A stretch of DNA of 64,000 bases from an uncultured Sutterella sp. (GCA_905213905.1 CAJMKD010000004.1:47822-111821); one strand, 5' to 3'; shown: positions 16,639 through 27,992, counted from the first letter of the stretch. Program-made: numbers and translations. The notes: generated by a model not told the origin, from the sequence alone.

Positions 16639-17634
16639 TCAGGACTTTGCGCCGTCCTGTGCCGCAAGCACGTTCGAGCCGTCAAAGTGCGGAATGAACG
16701 CCGCCGAATCCGTTCGTCCCGCCTGCCGGAAGCCTTTTGTCACGCCGATCGCCTCGGCGTGGCGCAGCACCTTCTGATATTCAAGCGTCGTGAGCGGACG
16801 ATTGATCTCGGGGTGCCGGCAGGCCTTCCAAATCGGCATGTATTGATTCATGAGCGAAATGTAGATGTCGTCGCCGAAGCGCTCATGGAGCCAATCAAGG
16901 CAGCGGCAGCTGTCGCGCCACTGCCAGGGCAGAACAAGATGCCGGACGATCATTCCTCGCGTCATGATCCCCCGGTCGCTGAACTGCGGCGCGCCCGTCA
17001 TCTCGAACATTGTTTCGATCGCGCGAGACGCGTATTCAAAATAGTGCGGCACCCCCGAATAGCGCTCGCCCAGACGGCTGTCGAAGTACTTGAGGTCAGG
17101 GAGGAACACATCAACCAGCCCCTCGAGCATGCGAAGCGTTTCCGGCAGCTCGTAGGCGTTGGAGTTGTAGACGACGGGAACCGAAAGCCCCCGGCGCCGC
17201 GCCTCACGCAACGGCTCGACAATGAGGTCGACGTACTGCGTGGGCGTCACAAGCTCGATGCACTCTGCCCCGCGCGCGGCTTCCTCCAGAATGATTTCCG
17301 TCAGGCGTTCGGGCGAGACGTCGACGCCTTCGCCGCCGGCGCTGATTTCATAGTTCTGACAGAAGCAGCAGCGCAGATTGCAGTGCGAAAAGAAAATCGT
17401 GCCGGCGCCGCGCTCGCCGGAAATGCAGGGCTCCTCCCAAGCGTGAAGATTGACGAGCGCAATCCGCAGCCTGTCGCCGCCGCGGCAGATGCTCCGCTTG
17501 TTGCCGCCGGGCGTGGACCGGTCGACGTTGCAGCGGCGCGGACAAAGATTGCAGTTGCGGCTGCAGTGACCCGCGCCTGGTGCGGCGCAGTCGTCGGAAG
17601 ACGGTTCAGCGGTGTGTTCGCTCGGCATGATCAT
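16639..17634 (-). CDS. Radical SAM protein, PflA-like (COG1313 type)
   Basis: This 331-residue protein has an N-terminal cysteine cluster (CSRNCNLCPRRCNVDR) and the radical SAM motif HCNLRCCFCQNYEIS (C85, C89, C92). The remaining sequence (ELVTPTQYVD, PVVYNSNAYELPETLRMLEG, DVFLPDLKYFD, GIMTRGMIVRHLVLP) is typical of the COG1313 group often annotated as pyruvate formate-lyase activating enzyme-like. The actual substrate of this group is not known to me, and no glycyl-radical enzyme lies next to it. ATGs at 17634 and 17628 are both possible starts; the longer open frame upstream is discounted because it lacks family similarity. It diverges from guaB. Confidence 0.85.
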   Translation of the reverse strand: MIMPSEHTAEPSSDDCAAPGAGHCSRNCNLCPRRCNVDRSTPGGNKRSICRGGDRLRIALVNLHAWEEPCISGERGAGTIFFSHCNLRCCFCQNYEISAGGEGVDVSPERLTEIILEEAARGAECIELVTPTQYVDLIVEPLREARRRGLSVPVVYNSNAYELPETLRMLEGLVDVFLPDLKYFDSRLGERYSGVPHYFEYASRAIETMFEMTGAPQFSDRGIMTRGMIVRHLVLPWQWRDSCRCLDWLHERFGDDIYISLMNQYMPIWKACRHPEINRPLTTLEYQKVLRHAEAIGVTKGFRQAGRTDSAAFIPHFDGSNVLAAQDGAKS

Positions 17635-18003
17635 GAAACAAAGGATGAAAAAACGGAAAGATTGTACGCGCCGCAGCAGCGTGCGCTTTTCGAGACTGAA
17701 GCCGGCCGCACCGGGTGCTTGGGATGCGGTGCGCGCCGCCATGCGAAAAAAATGATTCTCCGCGCCCACGCACGCCCGGAAAAAGCGATACACTGCGTCC
17801 GCAAATCAATCTCCGATTGAGACGGCGACCGAAAAGCCACGCTTCAAGCCGCCGTCGACCAGGCGCGATAGCTCTCTGCGAAGCCCTTCGCAAAGACAGC
17901 GCGCTTCAGATCGAATTCCCAAATGTGCCGAACGCCCAATTTCGCCTGAGAGTCTCTCGGCGGAATCGCACGGTGTTTTTTTTTTGCACTCCTAGAGGTT
18001 GTT
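17635..18003. other. Divergent intergenic region before guaB
   Basis: This 369-bp region separates the radical SAM gene (minus) from guaB (plus). A run of ten T (17976-17985) lies 18 bp before the guaB start and just upstream of the AGAGG ribosome-binding site. A TACACT element near 17790 could be a -10 box but lacks a convincing -35. No purine-repressor-like palindrome was recognised. Confidence 0.45.
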
Positions 18004-19473
18004 ATGCGACTCCTTCAGACGGCTCTCACCTTCGACGACGTCCTGCTCGTCCCCGCCTACTCCGAAATCCTCCCCCGCGACACGCAGCTGCAGACGCAGC
18101 TCACGCGCGACCTGCGCATCAACATCCCGATGGTTTCCGCCTGCATGGACACGGTGACGGAAGCGCGTCTCGCCATCACGCTTGCGCAGGAAGGCGGCGT
18201 CGGCTTCATTCACAAGAACATGACGGCCGACCAGCAGGCCGCGGAAGTCGCCAAGGTGAAGCGCCACGAGTCGGGCGTTGTTTCCGAACCGATCACGATC
18301 GGCCCGGAAATGCTCGTGGGCGACGTGATTGCGCTTGCTCGCGAACACCGCATTTCGGGCCTGCCCGTCGTCGCTGAAGACGGCACGGTGCTCGGCATGG
18401 TCACGAACCGCGACCTGCGCGTTGAAACCCGCATGAGCATTCCGGTGCGCGAAGTGATGACGCCGCGCGAACGCCTCGTCACGGTCCACGAAGGCGCTTC
18501 GCTCGAAGAAGCCAAGAGCCTCATGCACCGCCACCGCCTCGAACGCGTGCTCGTCGTTGACAAGAACTTCCACCTCGCCGGCCTCATGACCGTCAAGGAC
18601 ATCACGAAGGCGACCGACCATCCGTTCGCCGCCAAGGACGGCAAGGGCAAGCTCCTCGCAGGCGCTGCCGTTTCCGTCGGCGCCGGCACGGAAGAACGCG
18701 TCGAGAAGCTCGTTGACGCCGGCGTCGACGTCCTCGTCGTCGACACCGCCCACGGCCATTCGAAGGGCGTGCTCGACCGCGTCGCCTGGGTGAAGAAGCA
18801 CTATCCGCAGATCCAGGTGATCGGCGGCAACATCGCGACGGCCGCCGCCGCTCTCGCGCTCGTCGATCACGGCGCCGACGCCGTCAAGGTCGGCATCGGC
18901 CCGGGCTCCATCTGCACGACCCGCATCGTCGCCGGCGTCGGCGTTCCGCAGATCACGGCCATCAACAACGTCGCCGAAGCCCTTGAAGGCACGGGCGTGC
19001 CCTGCATCGCCGACGGCGGCATCCGCTTCTCGGGCGACATCGCCAAGGCGATCGCCGCTGGCGCCAACTGCGTCATGATGGGCGGCATGTTCGCCGGCAC
19101 GGAAGAAGCCCCGGGCGAAGTCATCCTCTACCAGGGCCGCTCCTACAAGTCCTACCGCGGCATGGGCTCGCTCGGCGCCATGGGCAAGGGTTCGGCCGAC
19201 CGCTACTTCCAGGACAACAACCAGGGCAACATCGACAAGTTCGTGCCCGAAGGCATTGAAGGCATGGTGCCCTTCAAGGGCCCGCTTGCCGCCATCATCT
19301 ACCAGCTGATCGGCGGCCTGCGCTCCTCGATGGGCTACTGCGGCTGCACCACGATCGACGAAATGCGCCATCGCGCTCAGTTCGTCCAGATCACCGCCGG
19401 CGGCCTGCGCGAATCGCACGTCCACGACGTCAAGATCACGAAGGAAGCCCCGAACTATCGTCTCGAACACTGA
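18004..19473 (+). CDS. guaB: Inosine-5'-monophosphate dehydrogenase
   Basis: This 489-residue enzyme oxidises IMP to XMP with NAD+, the committed step to GMP. It starts MRLLQTALTFDDVLLVPAYS; two CBS domains lie at about 95-205 (ALAREHRISGLPVV, PVREVMTPRERLVTV); the catalytic loop is GPGSICTTRIVAGVG with C304. The C-terminus ends GGLRESHVHDVKITKEAPNY, as in full-length bacterial enzymes. AGAGG lies 6 nt before the ATG. Codon use is very strongly biased, consistent with high expression. guaA follows, but a terminator stands between them. Confidence 0.97.
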   Translation: MRLLQTALTFDDVLLVPAYSEILPRDTQLQTQLTRDLRINIPMVSACMDTVTEARLAITLAQEGGVGFIHKNMTADQQAAEVAKVKRHESGVVSEPITIGPEMLVGDVIALAREHRISGLPVVAEDGTVLGMVTNRDLRVETRMSIPVREVMTPRERLVTVHEGASLEEAKSLMHRHRLERVLVVDKNFHLAGLMTVKDITKATDHPFAAKDGKGKLLAGAAVSVGAGTEERVEKLVDAGVDVLVVDTAHGHSKGVLDRVAWVKKHYPQIQVIGGNIATAAAALALVDHGADAVKVGIGPGSICTTRIVAGVGVPQITAINNVAEALEGTGVPCIADGGIRFSGDIAKAIAAGANCVMMGGMFAGTEEAPGEVILYQGRSYKSYRGMGSLGAMGKGSADRYFQDNNQGNIDKFVPEGIEGMVPFKGPLAAIIYQLIGGLRSSMGYCGCTTIDEMRHRAQFVQITAGGLRESHVHDVKITKEAPNYRLEH

Positions 19474-19556
19474 TCGGACGCCGATCGGGCACGGGCGGAC
19501 GCCGCAGGCACCGCCTCTGCCCGCAGACGCCCCGTCAGCGCCTATTGACGGCTTTC

Positions 19557-19596
19557 AGGCGTCCGAATCCCGCGGGTTCGGACGCCTTCGGCTTTT
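19557..19596 (+). terminator. Intrinsic terminator between guaB and guaA
   Basis: AGGCGTCCGAA (19557-19567) pairs perfectly with TTCGGACGCCT (19577-19587), followed by TCGGCTTTT. It suggests guaB and guaA are not simply one transcript. A TTAAAGTAA element near 19635 could be the -10 of a separate guaA promoter. Confidence 0.75.
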
Positions 19597-19760
19597 CAGA
19601 CGGGCAAGCGGCTTCGGCTTCTCGAGCGTTTCTGTTAAAGTAACGCCCGACGAAACGGCGCCGCCAACGGGCTTCTGGCCCGCGGCCCCAACCGCCGTCG
19701 GCGTCCGCCTCCCGCAGCTCGGACGTCCGACCATTCTTATTTCCTCCATCGAGTCCATTC

Positions 19761-21332
<1,572 letters not shown>

Positions 21333-21371
21333 TTCGTCGGCCGTGCGCCTAGCGCCCGCTGATTGAACCGA

Positions 21372-21408
21372 AAGCCTCTGCTGCTGAAGAAGCTGCAGAG
21401 GCTTTTTT
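21372..21408 (+). terminator. Intrinsic terminator after guaA
   Basis: AAGCCTCTGC (21372-21381) pairs with GCAGAGGCTT (21395-21404), followed by TTTT. Confidence 0.9.
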
Positions 21409-21560
21409 CGCTGCAATGCGACCTATCTCCAGAAAAGCGCTCCTAAGCCCCAAGGAAACTTCCGAAGCTATATTGAAAGGATGCCGCGCTCGCGCGGCCC
21501 CCTTGAAAGCGACTGCGGCAAAGGCCCTTCGCCCGCTTCGACATCCGAAAGTTCCTCAAC

Positions 21561-22682
21561 ATGAAAGCCGCTCTTCTGGGCTATGGCACTGTCGGCAGGA
21601 GTCTTGACGCGCTCCTCGCCGAACGCCCGGCCTGCATTGAAATCACCCGCATTTTCCGCCGTCCGGGCAAAACCGCCGGCGACCCTCGGATGACGGACGA
21701 CTTTTCGTCCATTCTCGCCGACCCTTCGATCGATGTCGTCGTGGAGGCGCTCGCGGGCGAAATGCCTGCCGCCCGCTTCATTGAGGAAGCGCTCCAAGCC
21801 GGCAAGCACGTCGTGACGGCCAACAAAGCCGCCATTGCGCCCCGCATGAAGCCGCTTCTCGACATGGCCGCCGAGAAGGGCGTTTCGCTCGGCTTCGAAG
21901 CAAGCGCGGGCGGCGTCGTGCCCTGGATCGCGAATCTGCGGCGCGCCGCGGCGTTCGATCGCATCGATCGATTTGCGGGCATTCTGAACGGCACCGGGAA
22001 CTTCATCATCGACCGCATGAGCAGCGGCCTCGAATTCAATCGCGCGCTCGAAGAGGCGCAGGCCAAAGGCTATGCCGAAGCCGATCCGAGCGCGGACATC
22101 GGCGGGGCGGACCTTGCCAACAAAGCGCTTGTCACGGCCGCGGCCGCCTTCGGCCTTGCGCCCGAGTCGCCGAGGACTGCCGTGCCGACTGCTGGTCTTG
22201 AAGGCATTTCGCTTGACTTCATGAAGCGCGCTGCAGCGAGCGGCAAAATCATCCGCTTCATGGCGTTCGGCCGTTGCGCCTGGGATGATGCGGGCGGCGC
22301 CCCGAGACTCGCGCTCGGCGCCGCGCCGCTGCTCCTCCCTGCGGACTCGCTTGAAGCCGGCACGCACAGCAATTACAACCTTGCGCGCTTCTGGGGCGAC
22401 GTTGCCGGCCCGCTCGCCTTTTTCGGCCAGGGCGCAGGCGGCCGGCCGACTGCAGACGCGCTGATCGCGGATCTTCTTGCCATAGCAGAGAGCCGGGCAC
22501 TGCGCATGCCGGCGCTTCGCACGGCGGCTTCCGACGAGCGCCTCCTTTTCGGAACGGCTCATTTTGCCGACGGCACCGCATTCACCGGCACCTTTGCGGG
22601 CGCCGCCGCTGCCGCCAAGCGTCTTCGCGGCGCAAAAGGCTTCATGGCCTTCGAGCCTGATGAGGAGCTCTTTTTATACTGA
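21561..22682 (+). CDS. hom: Homoserine dehydrogenase, short form without ACT domain
   Basis: This 373-residue enzyme reduces aspartate semialdehyde to homoserine (Met/Thr branch). The NAD(P)-binding motif is GYGTVG at residues 7-12. The catalytic domain shows VVTANKAA, FEASAGGVVPWIANL, ILNGTGNFIIDRM and KGYAEADPSADIGGADL. The C-terminus ends at KGFMAFEPDEELFLY. The C-terminal ACT domain of typical 430-residue proteobacterial enzymes is absent, so threonine feedback through ACT is not expected. The ATG at 21561 gives a normal N-terminus. It stands alone between the guaA terminator and a TetR gene. Confidence 0.87.
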   Translation: MKAALLGYGTVGRSLDALLAERPACIEITRIFRRPGKTAGDPRMTDDFSSILADPSIDVVVEALAGEMPAARFIEEALQAGKHVVTANKAAIAPRMKPLLDMAAEKGVSLGFEASAGGVVPWIANLRRAAAFDRIDRFAGILNGTGNFIIDRMSSGLEFNRALEEAQAKGYAEADPSADIGGADLANKALVTAAAAFGLAPESPRTAVPTAGLEGISLDFMKRAAASGKIIRFMAFGRCAWDDAGGAPRLALGAAPLLLPADSLEAGTHSNYNLARFWGDVAGPLAFFGQGAGGRPTADALIADLLAIAESRALRMPALRTAASDERLLFGTAHFADGTAFTGTFAGAAAAAKRLRGAKGFMAFEPDEELFLY

Positions 22683-22819
22683 GCGTTTTCTCTTTTGCGC
22701 TTTTCGCCCACGGCGCCGATCGATCGCCGATCATCGGTATAACTCCCTATGCTGCACATGCCGGCGCCCCAATTTTACAGGTGCAAAATTAATGCAACCA
22801 ATTTTTGACGAAAAGGCAT

Positions 22820-23575
22820 ATGGCATCGAAGAAAATCGTCTGCGCTGACGACGCGCCGGACGCCCGGCGCGCCCGGGAGCGTCTTGCGCCCGAAGATCGG
22901 CGCGCCCAGATTGTGGCCGCCGCGCTTGATCTTCTCGTCGAATCGCATGCGCTCGAGCCCTCCTTTTCCATTCTTGCAGAACGCCTCGGCATTTCGCGCA
23001 ATCTCATCTATCACTATTTTTCCTGCCCGGCGACGCTCCTTAATGCGGTGGTCGAAAACGAATGCCAAGCCGTCATTGCCGAAGTCGGCGTGGCAGTGCA
23101 CGGCACGACATCGCTGCCAAAGCGTGAACGGCTTGAGACGGTGCTTCTCGCTTATATCCGCGCCATTTCGGCGCGCATGCAGTTTGTGCGCCTTGTGACC
23201 TCTTCGTCGGAAGCGGCGAAATTCTTCAACAACTATGTCGCGCAGAATGCGCCGATCATCTTCGACGTCATTCTCGCGCTTGTTCCGCACAAAGCGGTCC
23301 GCGAGAAGGAAAACGCCGCCTGCATTGAAATTGCGATGCGCGCCTGGATCGAATTTCTGCGCTATTTCATGCATTCGCTGGTCCTGCGCGCAGCCGCCTT
23401 CGACGAGAAGGCCATTGCTCGATTCGCCGCCGATGTCATCACGACCGTGGTGGGCGGCGCAGCTGCGCTCGATTTTTCGCAGCCGCCCGTCGGCGTGCCC
23501 GCACGCGCCGATCCGACGGACAACGCACCTGCGCGGCCCCTGCTTCTCCAAGCGGCCGCAGCGCAACATCAATGA
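22820..23575 (+). CDS. TetR-family transcriptional regulator
   Basis: This regulator of about 251 residues has an N-terminal helix-turn-helix: RRAQIVAAALDLLVES then ILAERLGISRNLIYHYFSCP, the TetR signature. The C-terminal ligand domain shows no specific family. The ATG at 22820 follows AAAAGG closely; a TTG at 22805 is an alternative. It lies 54 bp upstream of the giant activase gene on the same strand, so it may control that gene and be cotranscribed with it. An imperfect palindrome GGTGCA-N7-TGCAACC near 22780-22800 is a candidate autoregulatory site. Confidence 0.85.
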   Translation: MASKKIVCADDAPDARRARERLAPEDRRAQIVAAALDLLVESHALEPSFSILAERLGISRNLIYHYFSCPATLLNAVVENECQAVIAEVGVAVHGTTSLPKRERLETVLLAYIRAISARMQFVRLVTSSSEAAKFFNNYVAQNAPIIFDVILALVPHKAVREKENAACIEIAMRAWIEFLRYFMHSLVLRAAAFDEKAIARFAADVITTVVGGAAALDFSQPPVGVPARADPTDNAPARPLLLQAAAAQHQ

Positions 23576-23629
23576 AGCGCATTTGATCGCTCGACCAAAC
23601 AGATAACTACAGAAAACGAAAACGACATC

Positions 23630-26600
23630 ATGTACGCCCTTGGCATTGATCTCGGCTCCACCACCATCAAATACGTGCTTCTTGACGGCGCGGGCGCGTC
23701 TGTTGCGCGCAACTACGTGCGCCACAAGAGCGCTGTCGCCGAAACGCTGATTGCGTCGCTGCGCGAGCTCGCCCAGGCGCACCCTGAAGCCGCCGGCCAG
23801 CCCGTACGCGTGCTCTTCTCGGGTTCGGGCGCATTGCGGCTTGCCGAAGCCCTCGGCACGCCCTTCGTGCAGGAAGTGCTCGCCGCCTCCGTCTATCTGC
23901 GCTCGCATGCGCCCAACCTCGACGTTGCCATTGAGCTCGGCGGCGAAGACGCCAAGCTTCTCTATCTCACGAACGGCGTCGAGCTGCGCATGAACGAAGC
24001 CTGCGCAGGCGGCACGGGCGCCTTCATCGACCAGATGGCAAGCCTTCTCGATACGGATGCCGCTGGCCTCAATGCGCTTGCCGCAGGCGCGACGCTCTCG
24101 CACCCCATCGCCTCCCGCTGCGGCGTTTTCGCCAAAACGGACGTCGTGTCGCTTTTGAATGCGGGCATTCCCAAAGGCGAAATTGCGCGCTCGGTCTTTG
24201 ACGCCGTCGCCGAGCAGACGATTGGCGGTCTTGCCTGCGGACGCGCCGTGCGCGGCCGCATCGGCTTTCTCGGCGGGCCGCTCTCTTTTCTTTCGGAGTT
24301 GCGCGAAGCCTTCAAGCGCAAATTGAAGCGCGATGGCAACGAATTCCTTCAGTTTGAGGATGCGCACTTTGCCGTCGCCTGGGGCACGGCCAAGTCCGGC
24401 CTCGACGAACGCGGCGAGATCGGCCGAAGCGCGCCGCGCCCGTCGCTTCTCGAATTCGTGACCGCGCTCGAAGCTACGAAGCTGCCGCCAGAAGACGAAG
24501 CGAATATGCCGCCTCTCTTTGCCGATGAGGCCGAGCGGCGCGAGTTTGATGAACGCCATGCCGCAGAGAAGGCCGAACGCATTGACTTGAAGGATGCGCG
24601 CGGCCCCCTTTTCCTTGGCATCGATCTCGGGTCAACCACAGTCAAGGGCGCCGTCGTCGACAGCCAGGGGCGGCTTGCCTACAGCTGGTACGAACTCAAC
24701 GAGGGCAATCCGCTTGAGCGCCTTTACGCGCAGGTCCGCACACTGGCCGAAAAAGTGCCTGAAGGCGCGTTCCTGCGCGCGCTCTGCTCGACTGGCTACG
24801 GCGCAGACCTCGCGAAGGCGGCGCTCGGCGGACAGTTCGCCGAAGTTGAAACCCTCGCGCATCAGCGCGCGGCCGTCGCTTTTGAGCCGCAGGTGAGCTA
24901 CGTCATCGACATTGGCGGCCAGGACATGAAGTGCCTCGAAGTGAAGAACGGCCTCATTGCAAGCGTGAAGCTCAACGAAGCCTGCTCTTCCGGGTGCGGC
25001 TCGTTCCTGCAGACCTTCGCGCAGCAGCTCCATCTGCCGCTCTCGGATTTCGTGGAAGCCGCCCTCAACGCCAAGCACCCCTGCGACCTCGGCACCCGCT
25101 GCACGGTCTTCATGAATTCGAAGGTGCGCCAGTCGCAGCGCGACGGCGCGCCGATCGAAGACATTGCCGCGGGGCTTTGCCGCTCGATCGTGAGAAACGC
25201 GCTCTACAAGGTGCTACGCATCCATGACCCGAAAGCGCTCGGCGAACATGTCGTCGTACAGGGCGGCACCTTCCTCAACGACGCCGTTCTGCGCGCCTTC
25301 GAGCAGCAGATCGGCCGCAGCGTGGTGCGCCCCGACATCGCCGGCCTCATGGGCGCCTATGGCGCAGCGCTTCTCGCGCTGGAGCGCACCAAAGCGGATA
25401 CGCCGCCCCTTGACATCCGCACGGAAATGCTCGATGCCACGCGCGTGCTGCAGCGCCGCTTCCGCTGCAAGGGCTGCGGCAACCACTGCGAGCTGCAGAT
25501 GAACCGCTTCCCTTCGGGACAGAAGTTCTTCAGCGGCAACCGCTGCGAATTCGCCATGAAGTCGGGCGGCGCACGCAAGAAGACGGGCGAAACCTTCATC
25601 GACTGGAAGCTCGAGCGTCTTTTCGGCGCGACGCCGCTTGACGAGAAGGACGCGCCGATGGGCGCCATCGGCATTCCGCGCGTGCTCAACATGTACGAGC
25701 ACTATCCGTACTGGTTTGCGCTCTTCACAGCGCTCGGCTTCCGCGTCGTTCTTTCCCGAGCCTCCGATCATGCCATGGCGCAGCTCGGCACCGATACGAT
25801 TCCTTCGCAGACGCTCTGCTTCCCGGCGAAGCTTGCGCACGGCCATCTCGCCGAACTCGCGCGCATGGGGCTTCATGAAATCTGGTTCCCCTGCGTGCCG
25901 CGCGAAGGGACGCCGTTTCGCGAAGCCGACGGCCGCTTTGCCTGCCCGGTCGTGGGCGGCTACCCCGAAGCGCTTCGCCTCAACGCAGCCGAAAGCTTCC
26001 CGGATGTTGCAATCCGCACGCCCTTCGTAGATCTTTCGAATCCGAAGAGCGTTGAGCGCGCGCTCCTCGAGGCTTTTCCGAAGCTTGAAGCACGCCGCGT
26101 GCGCGAAGCCGTCAAAGCGGGCGAAGCGGCGCTTGCCGACTATCGGCGCGGCGTTTTGCAAAAAGGCGAAGCGCTCTGGCGCGCCCACGAAGCGTCGGGC
26201 GAGCCCATCATCGTGCTCGCCGGCCATCCCTATCACCTCGATCCGCTCGTCAACCACGGCATCCCTTCGCTCATCGAATCGATGGGCGCAGCGGTTGTGA
26301 CCGAGGATGCCGTCGCGCACCTCGCGCCGCAGCCCGAGGGCATTGAAGTCGTCAATCAGTGGACCTTCCACAGCCGCCTCTACCGCGCAGCCTCGCTCGT
26401 TCTCAGAACGCCGGGCGCGGAACTCGTGCAGCTCGTGAGCTTCGGCTGCGGGCTTGACGCGATCACGTCCGAGCAGATCAAGCGCCTCCTTGAGCCAGCG
26501 GGGAAGCTCTTCACGATGCTCAAGATCGACGAGGGCGACACGCTCGGCGCGGCGCGCATCCGCCTGCGCTCGCTCCTTGCCGCCGTTGAAGACAGGCGCG

Positions 26601-27904
26601 CCTCTCACCGGACGATTCCGATCGAACTCATCAAAGAGCGCGAAAAGCGCGAGAAGCCCAAAGAGAGCGGCCCCGTGCTGCGCCGCACGCTCTACGCGCC
26701 GCAGATGGCGCCCATTCACTTCCCGATCATTGCGGGCGCCCTGCAGTCGCTCGGCTGGGACGTTCGGATTCTGCCTGAGGTTCGGCCGCAGGCCATCGAG
26801 CTCGGACTTGCTCACGTCAACAACGACGCCTGCTATCCAGCGATCGTCGTCATCGGCCAGCTGCTTGACGCCCTCAAGAGCGACGAGATTGACCATGCGC
26901 ACTCGGCGCTCCTGCTTGCGCAGACGTGCGGCCCGTGCCGCGCGACAAACTACCCGAACCTTCTCAAGTGGGCCCTGAAGGAAATCGGCTGCGAAGACAT
27001 CCCGGTCGTGACGCTTGCCGCCGGGAAAATTGAAGGCGCCGAGCAGCTCGAACTTGGCCTCAAGGGCCTGCACCGCCTGATGGTGGCCCTTGTCTACGGC
27101 GATCTTCTGCAGCGGCTCTCGCTTTATGTGCGCGCCCACGAAACGACCAAGGGCAGCACGAAGCCGCTCATTGAAAAATGGACGGCGCGCGCCATAGCAG
27201 CAGCGCAGAAGGGCGACGGCCGCGCATTCGCGCGGGAAGCGCCGGAAATCGTGCGCGATTTCCTCTCGCTCCCTGTCGACGGCGTTCTGAAGCCCCGCGT
27301 CGGGATCGTCGGCGAGATTCTTCTCAAGTACCATCCCAAGGCCAATCTGGAGATCGTCGAAGAGATCATCAGCGAAGGAGCGGAACCTGTGCTCGGCGAT
27401 CTTTCTAGCTTCTTCCTCTACTGCCTCAACGACAACATCTTCCAGGCGCAGGCCTTTGGGGCTTCAAAGCTCAAGGCCGCCTTCGCATGGCTTGCTGCGC
27501 GGCACCTCGAGTCGCTGCGCAAACCCATGGCCGAAGCGCTCAAGGGCACGCCGCTCGAAGGCGTTTCGACCCTCAAGGACGGGCTCGAGCTCATCAAGGG
27601 CTTTGTTTCGCCCGGCCAGGAAGCGGGCGAAGGCTGGCTTCTCACGGCCGAAATGCTCGACTTCATCAACACGGGCGCTGAGAACGTGGTGTGCCTGCAG
27701 CCCTTTGGGTGCCTGCCGAACCACATCACGGGCAAAGGCGTGATGCGCCGTCTGAGAACCGACTTCCCGCAGGCGAACCTTTGCGCCATCGACTTCGAAG
27801 CGGGCACCTCCCGCTCGAATGTTGCCAACCGTCTGAAGCTCTTCCTCGCGCAGGCGCACGAGAATTTCGAAAAGAAGCTTGCAGCCGAAGGCAAGGCAGG
27901 CTGA
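23630..27904 (+). CDS. Giant 2-hydroxyacyl-CoA dehydratase activase fusion (two ASKHA domains plus dehydratase-like part)
   Basis: This 1424-residue protein fuses two BadF/BadG-type ASKHA ATPase domains (ALGIDLGSTTIKYVLLD near residue 2, FLGIDLGSTTVKGAVVD near 326) with dehydratase-like domains. Cluster-loop cysteines appear in NEACAGGTGAFIDQ (first) and NEACSSGCGSFLQTF (second). A cysteine cluster FRCKGCGNHCELQMNRF follows near 612. The DUF2229/HgdA-like part starts IGIPRVLNMYEHYPYWFAL, and the end contains CGPCRATNYPNLLK and PFGCLPNHITGKGVM. Such fusions occur in many anaerobes; they are related to enzymes that use ATP to drive a single electron into radical dehydratases or reductases. The substrate is unknown. 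A TetR gene precedes it. Confidence 0.88.
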   Translation: MYALGIDLGSTTIKYVLLDGAGASVARNYVRHKSAVAETLIASLRELAQAHPEAAGQPVRVLFSGSGALRLAEALGTPFVQEVLAASVYLRSHAPNLDVAIELGGEDAKLLYLTNGVELRMNEACAGGTGAFIDQMASLLDTDAAGLNALAAGATLSHPIASRCGVFAKTDVVSLLNAGIPKGEIARSVFDAVAEQTIGGLACGRAVRGRIGFLGGPLSFLSELREAFKRKLKRDGNEFLQFEDAHFAVAWGTAKSGLDERGEIGRSAPRPSLLEFVTALEATKLPPEDEANMPPLFADEAERREFDERHAAEKAERIDLKDARGPLFLGIDLGSTTVKGAVVDSQGRLAYSWYELNEGNPLERLYAQVRTLAEKVPEGAFLRALCSTGYGADLAKAALGGQFAEVETLAHQRAAVAFEPQVSYVIDIGGQDMKCLEVKNGLIASVKLNEACSSGCGSFLQTFAQQLHLPLSDFVEAALNAKHPCDLGTRCTVFMNSKVRQSQRDGAPIEDIAAGLCRSIVRNALYKVLRIHDPKALGEHVVVQGGTFLNDAVLRAFEQQIGRSVVRPDIAGLMGAYGAALLALERTKADTPPLDIRTEMLDATRVLQRRFRCKGCGNHCELQMNRFPSGQKFFSGNRCEFAMKSGGARKKTGETFIDWKLERLFGATPLDEKDAPMGAIGIPRVLNMYEHYPYWFALFTALGFRVVLSRASDHAMAQLGTDTIPSQTLCFPAKLAHGHLAELARMGLHEIWFPCVPREGTPFREADGRFACPVVGGYPEALRLNAAESFPDVAIRTPFVDLSNPKSVERALLEAFPKLEARRVREAVKAGEAALADYRRGVLQKGEALWRAHEASGEPIIVLAGHPYHLDPLVNHGIPSLIESMGAAVVTEDAVAHLAPQPEGIEVVNQWTFHSRLYRAASLVLRTPGAELVQLVSFGCGLDAITSEQIKRLLEPAGKLFTMLKIDEGDTLGAARIRLRSLLAAVEDRRASHRTIPIELIKEREKREKPKESGPVLRRTLYAPQMAPIHFPIIAGALQSLGWDVRILPEVRPQAIELGLAHVNNDACYPAIVVIGQLLDALKSDEIDHAHSALLLAQTCGPCRATNYPNLLKWALKEIGCEDIPVVTLAAGKIEGAEQLELGLKGLHRLMVALVYGDLLQRLSLYVRAHETTKGSTKPLIEKWTARAIAAAQKGDGRAFAREAPEIVRDFLSLPVDGVLKPRVGIVGEILLKYHPKANLEIVEEIISEGAEPVLGDLSSFFLYCLNDNIFQAQAFGASKLKAAFAWLAARHLESLRKPMAEALKGTPLEGVSTLKDGLELIKGFVSPGQEAGEGWLLTAEMLDFINTGAENVVCLQPFGCLPNHITGKGVMRRLRTDFPQANLCAIDFEAGTSRSNVANRLKLFLAQAHENFEKKLAAEGKAG

Positions 27905-27992
27905 TCTGAGCGCGCATCGCTCAGATGCAGGTACGGGCGGCGCCTATTGGCTGCCGCCCGTTTTCAATACATCAGTTCAAAATGCGCGGCCA

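Noticed and set aside
22775..24559. A 594-codon minus-strand frame spanning the TetR and activase genes
   Set aside because: It spans two well-supported genes on the other strand and shows no family features.
25214..27334. A very long open frame on the minus strand opposite the giant activase
   Set aside because: It is His/Arg/Glu-rich, has no recognisable domains, and is explained by the codon bias of the activase gene on the other strand.
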